From: CAVVEQ01 sp963747315 | Lineage (GTDB): Bacteria; Chloroflexota; Anaerolineae; Anaerolineales; Anaerolineaceae | Length of the DNA stretch: 9,897 bases | NCBI GenBank assembly: GCA_963747315.1 | Contig: CAVVEQ010000008.1 | Location: forward strand, 1-9,897 | Direction of reading: 5' to 3' | Translations under genes and position numbers: made by a program | Shown here: positions 1-4,994 of the stretch, one piece after another | How positions within the stretch are numbered: position 1 is the stretch's first letter | How the letters are laid out: each line of letters opens with the position of its first letter | The notes under the pieces: model-generated | The model's input: only the letters and a program-made list of their open reading frames with translations | Told to the model about the DNA's origin: nothing | Databases searched by the model: none

Positions 1-1247
1 ACCAGCGCGCCTTCCGTAGGGTCGCCCTTGATATCCCAGGTTTTTCCGTGCCCTTCTTCCATTGAAATCAACTGCGTGTCTGAAGCCAAAACCGCAGCGA
101 TCAGCATCCGGGTCAGAGGTTCAGATGGAACCGCCGCCTCGCTGTCGATGGTTCTTATTTCACCCTCCGGGGCGTAACCTGTACCGGTCACATTAAATAA
201 TTGCCCTCCGGAATACAACTGCTTAACCGTCATTTCGTCTTTGGTTAGGGTGCCCGTTTTATCAGAGCAAATCACGGACGTGCTCCCCAGGGTCTCCACA
301 GCCGGAAGTTTTCGAATCAGCGCGTTCCGCTTGACCATTTTTTGCACGCCGATCGCCAGGGAAATGGTCACAACAGCGGGCAGTGCTTCCGGAACGACTG
401 CCACAGCCAGGGCGATTCCAAATATGAGCATATCCACAAAAGGCTGCCCGCGAACCACACCCAACGCAACGATCAACGCCACAACCACAATGGCTGCCCG
501 CGCCAGCACGGTTCCAACCTTATCCAGGTTCTGTTGCAGCGGCGTTTTCCCGGTCTCGATGGTTTGAAGGAGTTTGGCAATTTTCCCGAACTCGGTGAGC
601 ATCCCGGTGGCAGCCACGAGCGCTTTTCCACGTCCGTAGGTGATGATGGTTCCGGCATAGGCCATGTTTTTTCGATCTCCAACCGGGAGATCATCACCCG
701 GAATCTGTTGCGTATGCTTTTCCACCGGGAGCGATTCGCCGGTGAGAGCCGCCTCCTCCGCCTGAAGATTGAAAGACTCCAATAGTCGGGCATCCGCCGG
801 GATTCGATCGCCGGTGTGTAAGAGGATCACATCGCCGGGAACAAGATCCCGGGATGGGATATTCACCTCCACTCCATCGCGGAAAACCGACGCGGTCGGA
901 GCCGCCATCTCCCGAAGGGCTTCTATGGCCCGCTCAGCCCGGTACTCCTGGATGAACCCCAGGCCAACCGCAAATAGAACGATCACCGCGATGGCGATAG
1001 ACTCGACGCCATGCCCTAAAAAGAGCGAAATGGCTGTGGCGATCAACAGGATAAGAATGAGGACGTTCTTAAACTGCTCCAGCAGGATCTTCCAGGCGGA
1101 AGTTCGCTGGGCAGCCTGGATCTCATTCGGCCCGTATTCAGTCAGGCGTTTTTCTGCCTCGCTGCTGGATAACCCGTTCTGGGCGCTACCCAAAAGGTCA
1201 AAGGATTCATCGATAGTCAGTGTATGGAAAGTCTTGCTTGAATTCAT
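1..1247 (-). CDS. P2A-type cation-transporting P-type ATPase (probable Mn2+/Ca2+ exporter), N-terminal 415 residues, partial
   Basis: This is an inner-membrane ATP-driven cation pump. The open frame has no stop and runs off the left edge, so only the first 415 residues are present out of roughly 900 usual for the family. An N-terminal cation-ATPase domain is seen at about 5-75. The actuator-domain TGES motif is at 169-172. The M4 ion-site motif is PEALP at 286-290, where PEGLP is common. The phosphorylation motif DKTGT has its catalytic aspartate at 329, and KGDPTEGAL at about 407 begins the nucleotide-binding domain. No CPC-type heavy-metal motif is seen, which fits class P2A (Ca2+/Mn2+). 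The ATG at 1247 has AAGGAA 10 nt upstream, overlapping the stop of the small membrane ORF before it, so translation is probably coupled. A yybP-ykoY Mn2+ riboswitch heads the operon, which favours Mn2+ export as the role. Ca2+ is the alternative substrate. Confidence 0.93.
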   Translation of the reverse strand, partial: MNSSKTFHTLTIDESFDLLGSAQNGLSSSEAEKRLTEYGPNEIQAAQRTSAWKILLEQFKNVLILILLIATAISLFLGHGVESIAIAVIVLFAVGLGFIQEYRAERAIEALREMAAPTASVFRDGVEVNIPSRDLVPGDVILLHTGDRIPADARLLESFNLQAEEAALTGESLPVEKHTQQIPGDDLPVGDRKNMAYAGTIITYGRGKALVAATGMLTEFGKIAKLLQTIETGKTPLQQNLDKVGTVLARAAIVVVALIVALGVVRGQPFVDMLIFGIALAVAVVPEALPAVVTISLAIGVQKMVKRNALIRKLPAVETLGSTSVICSDKTGTLTKDEMTVKQLYSGGQLFNVTGTGYAPEGEIRTIDSEAAVPSEPLTRMLIAAVLASDTQLISMEEGHGKTWDIKGDPTEGAL

Positions 1248-1261
1248 GGTTTATGTATTCC

Positions 1262-1501
1262 TTAATTTTTTCTGGAACCTTCGCTTTTTAATTTGAAAGA
1301 TTTGAACATGAAGATATTCAAGAAATAAATGATCCCCACTAATAAAGGCAGGAGGAGGACGCCCAAGAAATCTGAAGTATTGGCAAGAATTTCTTCAAAC
1401 CAGAGCAGCCATGAAGTTCCTCCGAAACCGAAATCGGCTGAAGGCTGTACATCTAATTGTAAACCTGAAGGGTATATTTCAGATTTCGAAAAGTGATACA
1501 T
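1262..1501 (-). CDS. Small single-helix membrane protein, 79 aa, between DedA and the P-type ATPase
   Basis: I do not recognise this protein. It has 79 residues: a polar, aromatic-rich N-terminal half (about 1-43), one strongly hydrophobic helix at about 44-67 with the pattern FLGVLLLPLLVGIIYFLNIF, and a short basic tail rich in K and S. By the positive-inside rule the tail is probably cytoplasmic. The ATG is supported by AAGGAG 6 nt upstream. Its stop lies 14 nt before the ATPase start and overlaps that gene's ribosome site, which indicates real translation and coupling. Position suggests an accessory or regulatory peptide of the pump, comparable in logic to KdpF or sarcolipin, but this is inference only. 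No clear terminator separates it from DedA. Confidence 0.7.
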   Translation of the reverse strand: MYHFSKSEIYPSGLQLDVQPSADFGFGGTSWLLWFEEILANTSDFLGVLLLPLLVGIIYFLNIFMFKSFKLKSEGSRKN

Positions 1502-1562
1502 GGCGAGCTCCTTTTAATTTTTTCAGCCGAAAAAACGGGTTATCTTTCAGTTAACTAATATC

Positions 1563-2228
1563 CTACTCATTATCCATCTGGAATGGTAGAGACTTCGATT
1601 TGACCGACCGGCGGGAGAACCAGAAATAAGCACCCAGCGCGATAATCCCGCCTGCCATTAAGTAAGGTAATGAAGATTTAAGAACTGTACTGATCTTCGC
1701 CCACTCATGTCCTAAAACATATCCTGCCCCAATAAGCAATGTACACCATACATAAGAACCGATAAACGTGACCACAAAAAAAGTGGTGAAATTCATACGG
1801 GCCAAACCAGCGGGTATGTTGATGAGTGTGCGAATTCCGGGGATGACCCGTCCGACCAGCACGAATCCGGTACCCCAGCGCTGGAACTGCCTTTCGGAAC
1901 GGGCGATATGGGCTGGATCGATCCGCGCCCAGCCTGCGAGCTTATCCACCAGCGGCCGCCCACCCAGGCGGGCCACCCAGTAGGTGATCGAAGCGCCGAG
2001 AACGCTTCCAACCGCCGCAAATAATCCTCCCAGGAAGATCATGGAGGGGGGTAATTCTTTCTCAGCGATCAACATCCAGCCTGCCAACCCGAGGATGATC
2101 TCACTTGGCATAATATTGGTTGCATTTTCAAAGGTCAATAAGGCTGCCACTCCAAACCAACCCCAGGCATTGTATAAGGAATGAGCTGCAGCGAGGATGT
2201 ATGCTTCAAGAATATTTAATAATTCCAT
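1563..2228 (-). CDS. DedA family (SNARE-associated/VTT domain) integral membrane protein
   Basis: A 221-residue protein of the DedA/VTT family. Some members flip undecaprenyl phosphate or affect membrane potential and cation tolerance; the role here is not determined by sequence. The N-terminal part carries the conserved FENATNIMPSEIIL-type segment at about 33-46. The central signature is at about 120-146: a phenylalanine-x-x-x-GR pattern, then IPGIRTLINIPAGLARM, then FTTF. A GSYVW segment follows at about 157-161, and a last transmembrane helix lies at about 190-208. Length is normal for the family. The start has GGAG 5 nt upstream. It is the first well-supported gene after the Mn2+ riboswitch, is about 60 nt upstream of the small membrane ORF, and no convincing terminator lies between. 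Co-expression with the cation ATPase is therefore likely. Confidence 0.93.
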   Translation of the reverse strand: MELLNILEAYILAAAHSLYNAWGWFGVAALLTFENATNIMPSEIILGLAGWMLIAEKELPPSMIFLGGLFAAVGSVLGASITYWVARLGGRPLVDKLAGWARIDPAHIARSERQFQRWGTGFVLVGRVIPGIRTLINIPAGLARMNFTTFFVVTFIGSYVWCTLLIGAGYVLGHEWAKISTVLKSSLPYLMAGGIIALGAYFWFSRRSVKSKSLPFQMDNE

Positions 2229-2257
2229 GATTCTCCATTATTTAATTCCGGCAGTAC

Positions 2258-2395
2258 TCATGCGCTTTTCGCATCTGTACTCCATCTTTGCAGAGTTGCG
2301 TTAATTTTGCCCGGATTGCAGACAACTGGGCGTCCCAACTCCTCCACAGTGATCGAAACTTTCCGCAGAATGGATGGTTTGGATTGATTTGTCAT
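2258..2395 (-). CDS. Possible small ORF (45 aa) between the riboswitch and dedA
   Basis: An open frame from the ATG at 2395 gives 45 residues beginning MTNQSKPSILRKVSITVEEL, with a stop 29 nt before dedA. It is hydrophilic, without membrane segment, signal peptide or recognised domain. No good Shine-Dalgarno sequence lies before the ATG; the upstream bases are A/T rich. A longer version from the TTG at 2440 would start inside the terminator hairpin and is unlikely. It could be a genuine small protein, a leader peptide, or chance. Confidence 0.3.
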   Translation of the reverse strand: MTNQSKPSILRKVSITVEELGRPVVCNPGKINATLQRWSTDAKSA

Positions 2396-2417
2396 TTTCA
2401 AATCATTTAAACATTTT

Positions 2418-2456
2418 AAAATAACAAAAGACCATCGCAAATTGCACGATGGTCTT
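2418..2456 (-). terminator. Intrinsic terminator of the Mn2+ riboswitch expression platform
   Basis: On the minus strand AAGACCATCG (2456-2447) and CGATGGTCTT (2437-2428) form a perfect 10-bp stem with a 9-nt loop. A T-rich tail (TTGTTATTTT, 2427-2418) follows. The 5' arm contains the whole 3' strand of aptamer helix P1, so terminator and ligand-bound aptamer are mutually exclusive. That is the expected design for an ON switch. Confidence 0.85.
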
Positions 2457-2539
2457 GCTCTTTATTTTTAGACAGCCAGGAAATTTCTTTCCGTGTTGGT
2501 GGCTACCCAAACCCGGGACCGGGCGGCTACTCCCCATCG
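2447..2539 (-). ncRNA. yybP-ykoY family manganese riboswitch aptamer
   Basis: Read on the minus strand, the leader carries the family's two conserved blocks. The 5' block is GGGGAGTAGC at about 2535-2526; the 3' block is GAGCAAGACC at 2460-2451. The outer helix P1 forms between CGATGG (2539-2534) and CCATCG (2452-2447). Between them lie a CCCG/CGGG hairpin (about 2523-2512), an AGCCA...TGGCT helix and an inner GGAAA/TTTCC hairpin, giving a compact multi-helix junction. In characterised members Mn2+ bridges two docked loops and stabilises P1. The 3' strand of P1 is also the 5' arm of the downstream terminator, so Mn2+ binding should switch transcription on. Downstream genes include a P2A ATPase, a known target class of this riboswitch. 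The assignment rests on remembered consensus, not a covariance-model search. Confidence 0.88.
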
Positions 2540-2549
2540 GAGTGAACCA

Positions 2550-2578
2550 ATAATACGCAAAGAACCTGCTTTTGTCAA
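2550..2578 (-). promoter_or_regulatory. Promoter of the Mn2+ riboswitch-dedA-ATPase operon
   Basis: The minus strand has TTGACA (2578-2573), a 17-bp spacer and TATTAT (2555-2550), near-consensus for a housekeeping sigma factor. Transcription should start near 2543, four bases before the riboswitch P1 helix. Confidence 0.85.
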
Positions 2579-2760
2579 TTGAAAAAAACTCGTCAACGGC
2601 ATAGCGGTGTGGGCGTTTTTCAGGTTTTTAGTTCTTTCTCCGAACCGATTCCCTCAATTTCCAGCATGCTGAATGGAATAAGAAAGATTTTTTCATAATC
2701 ACCGTGGAAAATAATTGTATTCGAAATTACTTGAGTAACCTGATTTAATAAACCAGGATA
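2579..2760. other. Intergenic region between divergent promoters, no gene seen
   Basis: No coding sequence is supported here. The stretch is A/T rich. It contains a perfect 10-bp palindrome, CAGCATGCTG, at 2662-2671, and a short imperfect inverted repeat near 2741-2757 (CCTG...CAGG). Either could bind a regulator, but nothing proves it. Confidence 0.5.
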
Positions 2761-2788
2761 TTGACTAATTAATTATCCCTGTTATTCT
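2761..2788 (+). promoter_or_regulatory. Putative promoter of the lipoprotein gene
   Basis: TTGACT (2761-2766) and TATTCT (2783-2788) are separated by 16 bp, with an overlapping TATAAA at 2788-2793. Transcription would begin near 2795, leaving a leader of about 160 nt. A direct repeat of TGATCAC (2794-2800 and 2807-2813, 13-bp period) sits at the expected start point and could be an operator. Confidence 0.5.
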
Positions 2789-2840
2789 ATAAATGATCAC
2801 TCCTGTTGATCACCGGCGAATTTATTGGGAATTCATGGTT

Positions 2841-2926
2841 GGCGATACATGGGTTCAGGCTCTCATCGCAGCAAGGAGTCAGGTCCGTTTCCCCCACAAC
2901 CTTCATCGAAGATTTATCGCCTTTTT
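2841..2926 (+). promoter_or_regulatory. Possible structured leader/attenuator before the lipoprotein gene
   Basis: GGCGATA at 2841-2847 is complementary over 7 bp to TATCGCC at 2915-2921. The latter is followed at once by a T5 run and further T-rich bases (2922-2936). A second GGCGA at 2815-2819 could compete for the same partner. This is terminator-like, but the loop is long. No known riboswitch family is recognised. Confidence 0.25.
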
Positions 2927-2955
2927 GCTTTTCTTTGGTTCCAGAGGAGGTTGTT

Positions 2956-4581
2956 ATGAAAAGAACTTTTTTTGTGTTTGTTCCGTTAATTATCATCGCC
3001 CTGCTGAGCGCAGCATGCACAGAGGAACTTCCCCCCACACCTGAAATCGAAACCGAACCGACCATCTCCGTGCAGGAAAAATCGGAGCCAACCGGCGAAC
3101 CCAGCCCCGAAAAGGTGGTTCTAGGTGTGCAGGAGGATGCATTTTGTTACAACGGACCGGGAGAAGGCTATGGCGTGGAAGGATTGCTCGCGCCGGGCCA
3201 GTATTTTGAGGCGCGGGGGATCAACACGGATACCAACTGGTTCGAGATCGACCCCACTGCGGTCATTGACCCCGAACCACCGAGCTCACCGCTCAACGAG
3301 CTGATAGACCCGGAACCTCCAACCTCGCCGCGCTGCTGGGTATCTGCGGGAAGCGTGGAGACCAAAGGAGACATATCCATACTGCCCGTCATCCTTTCGC
3401 CGCGGTTGGGCGTGGTGGAACAGAGCGGCTGCTATTCCGGACCAGGCATGTATTTCCGCTTGACCGGAAAGCTGGAAGGGGAGCAGTTTTTTGATATCCT
3501 GGGTATTGATCGGAAAATCCCAGATTCCGCCGAAGGAGGTGCGCAAATTGACGATGAGGTCACCTGGTTGCAGATCGACCCCACTGCAATCATTGATCCC
3601 GAACCGCCGGGCTCAATTTCTCCTATCGAAGAGGCATTTGGTCAGTGCGCCTCCTATTCCCAGGCAGTACCCCGCTGCTGGGTGTCCGGGGCAGGCGTGG
3701 TAACCAGCGGGAACCTGGCGAGCCTGCCGGTGATCGAGGTACCCAAATTAGAGGTTATCGAGCAGGCCGGGTGTTATGCGGGTCCCGGCGAAAAATTAAA
3801 GGTGGTGAGTTCACTGCTTCCTGAACAATATTTCAATATCATCGCCATCGATCGAAATGTTGTTGATGATGGAACAGGAAACGCCGGGATTGACGACGAT
3901 GTCACCTGGTTCGAGATCGATCCGAATGCGATCATCGAACCTGATCCACCAAGTTCAGATACTGAACTATCTCCACAGCCCGATCCGCCCGGTTCGCAAT
4001 TCGACGAACACTGCTGGGTGAAAGGGGCGGGCGTGGAAACCAGCGGGGATCTCACCAACGTCCCCGTCGCGCTGGTGCCGCGGATGGCTGTTTTCGAAGA
4101 CACAGTCTGCCACGCTGGACCAAAAAAAGCATTTATGGGGACAGATCTGCTTACCTCGGGCAGCCAGTTTGAGATCCATGGGGTCAATGCCAGTGTGAAC
4201 CAGATCGACGATGAGGTCACCTGGGCAGAGAACGGGTGGAACCAGATCGACGATGAAGTGACCTGGTTGCAGATCGACCCCACTGCAATCGTTGACCCCG
4301 AACCACCGAGCTCACCGCTCAACGGATTGATAGACCCGGATCCTCCGACCTCGCCGCGCTGCTGGGTGCCGATCAACCGGGTGGCTGCCTGCGGGGACTT
4401 GACCCTGCTGCCCGTGATCACCGTACGGACGATCGTCCTCCCAACCGAGACGCCTTCCTCCCAAGGCGGGGGTAGTGGGTCACCTCAACCCTCGTGCAGC
4501 GACTACACGACCGAGTCGGAATGTAATGCTCATGGTAACGACGGTTGCTCCTGGAACGCCAACCTGAAAAAGTGCCAGTAG
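2956..4581 (+). CDS. Secreted lipoprotein with four SH3b-like repeats carrying acidic-proline inserts
   Basis: A 541-residue predicted lipoprotein of unknown function. The N-terminus is MKR plus a hydrophobic helix ending LLSAAC, with Cys21 as the lipidation site, followed by a Pro/Glu-rich linker (22-53). Four modules follow with a shared plan: a C-[YH]-x-GP start (Cys64, 159, 273, 385), a W-x-x-ID strand, then CWV (Cys127, 241, 353, 469) and a GD/GN-x6-PV end. This resembles bacterial SH3-type repeats, and each module's cysteine pair could form a disulfide. Between W-x-x-ID and CWV each module has an unusual insert rich in DPEPPSS-like motifs. The C-terminus (514-540) is a C-x8-C-x7-C-x8-C tail after a Gly/Ser linker. 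The ATG at 2956 has GAGGAGG 5 nt upstream and gives a proper signal peptide; earlier in-frame starts do not. It is probably anchored outside the membrane for wall or ligand binding. Confidence 0.88.
   Translation: MKRTFFVFVPLIIIALLSAACTEELPPTPEIETEPTISVQEKSEPTGEPSPEKVVLGVQEDAFCYNGPGEGYGVEGLLAPGQYFEARGINTDTNWFEIDPTAVIDPEPPSSPLNELIDPEPPTSPRCWVSAGSVETKGDISILPVILSPRLGVVEQSGCYSGPGMYFRLTGKLEGEQFFDILGIDRKIPDSAEGGAQIDDEVTWLQIDPTAIIDPEPPGSISPIEEAFGQCASYSQAVPRCWVSGAGVVTSGNLASLPVIEVPKLEVIEQAGCYAGPGEKLKVVSSLLPEQYFNIIAIDRNVVDDGTGNAGIDDDVTWFEIDPNAIIEPDPPSSDTELSPQPDPPGSQFDEHCWVKGAGVETSGDLTNVPVALVPRMAVFEDTVCHAGPKKAFMGTDLLTSGSQFEIHGVNASVNQIDDEVTWAENGWNQIDDEVTWLQIDPTAIVDPEPPSSPLNGLIDPDPPTSPRCWVPINRVAACGDLTLLPVITVRTIVLPTETPSSQGGGSGSPQPSCSDYTTESECNAHGNDGCSWNANLKKCQ
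3244..3343 (+). repeat. Copy 1 of an approximately 98-bp near-identical intragenic repeat
   Basis: The DNA encoding the insert and CWV strand of module 1 is nearly identical to that of module 4 (4270-4367). Only about ten base differences are visible by eye over about 98 bp. Modules 2 and 3 are much more diverged here, which suggests recent duplication or gene conversion between modules 1 and 4. Confidence 0.75.
4198..4266 (+). repeat. 42-bp period tandem duplication in lipoprotein module 4
   Basis: Two 27-bp units encoding NQIDDEVTW (residues 415-423 and 429-437) are separated by 15 bp encoding AENGW. The copies differ at two bases only (gaggtc versus gaagtg). Modules 2 and 3 hold a single related IDD[ED]VTW, so module 4 has gained 14 residues. 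Confidence 0.8.
4270..4367 (+). repeat. Copy 2 of the approximately 98-bp intragenic repeat
   Basis: This is the partner of the repeat at 3244-3343. It encodes the same QIDPTA...DPEPPSSPLNG...SPRCWV segment in module 4 of the lipoprotein. Confidence 0.75.
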
Positions 4582-4602
4582 AATTCACTTTTGAGGATCA
4601 AG

Positions 4603-4638
4603 AGAGGCTTCTCAAATTCCAGGAAAGCCTCTTTTTTT
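4603..4638 (+). terminator. Intrinsic terminator of the lipoprotein gene
   Basis: AGAGGCTT (4603-4610) pairs with AAGCCTCT (4625-4632) across a 14-nt loop, followed by a T run to 4638. It begins 21 nt after the lipoprotein stop codon. Confidence 0.85.
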
Positions 4639-4901
4639 GCAATTTTTCATATGAGCATTTCATCATATCCCGCAGGGATGAGTTCGAAACCATTTATTAC
4701 CTGAAGACCGGACAGCCCAACCTTGGTATCATTTTTAATGATCCAGGTTACTTGAACAGGCAATTAACATGCTCATTTTTAGAGGATTCCCCCGGGAGAG
4801 TCCTTTTTTGATTTTTCTTTCCATATAGAATTCCCAACCATTACTCTCTGATTATTCGCTTTTTTACACCTTTAAATATTTGGAAAGCAAAATTTTCATT
4901 G
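4639..4901. other. Intergenic stretch, no gene recognised
   Basis: No reading frame here has a ribosome site or recognisable product; an open frame to 4811 starts inside the lipoprotein gene and is probably chance. A weak terminator-like hairpin lies at 4783-4809: AGGA and TCCC arms pair with GGGA and TCCT with mismatched bases between, followed by TTTTT. With no gene before it, it may be a backup terminator. Confidence 0.5.
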
Positions 4902-4931
4902 TTGACAATTGAGGTCGGATTTCTTTATAAT
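4902..4931 (+). promoter_or_regulatory. Promoter of the MFS transporter gene
   Basis: TTGACA (4902-4907) and TATAAT (4926-4931) both match the consensus exactly, with an 18-bp spacer. The expected start is near 4938, about 16 nt before the ATG at 4955. That short leader supports 4955 as the original translation start. Confidence 0.85.
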
Positions 4932-4954
4932 CATCTACATTAAGGAAACCCTCC

Positions 4955-4994
4955 ATGACCATAAAAACCGAATCCCATCAATGTTGCAGCTAAA
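4955..4994 (+). other. Displaced start region of the MFS gene (ATG separated by a +1 frameshift)
   Basis: The ATG at 4955 has AAGGAA (4942-4947) 7 nt upstream but reaches a TAA at 4991 after 12 codons. Removing one A from the A5 run at 4963-4967 joins it to the MFS frame as MTIKPNPINVAAKVVKASW. Without that correction the MFS frame has no ATG and no Shine-Dalgarno site nearby. Confidence 0.75.

Noticed and set aside
241..1296. Plus-strand open frames opposite the P-type ATPase (including 147- and 175-residue ones)
   Set aside because: They are antisense to a well-conserved ATPase frame, have no recognisable domain, and no ribosome site.
2258..2440. 60-residue version of the small leader ORF from TTG 2440
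   Set aside because: Its start lies in the loop and 3' arm of the riboswitch terminator hairpin and has no ribosome site.
2447..2560. Other riboswitch classes such as c-di-GMP for the G/C-rich leader
   Set aside because: The GGGGAGTAGC and GCAAGACC blocks and the P1/terminator design fit yybP-ykoY. No GEMM-type core was seen.
2806..2955. Upstream extension of the lipoprotein to a start at 2806
   Set aside because: It would put 50 residues before a textbook lipoprotein signal peptide. The ATG at 2956 has GAGGAGG at ideal spacing.
3774..4421. 215-residue minus-strand frame inside the lipoprotein gene
   Set aside because: It arises because the repeated DPEPP-coding DNA has few stops on the other strand. 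Its product simply mirrors the repeats (GGSGS runs).
4545..4811. 88-residue plus-strand frame after the lipoprotein
   Set aside because: It starts inside the lipoprotein gene in another frame, runs through the terminator, lacks a ribosome site and has no recognisable product.
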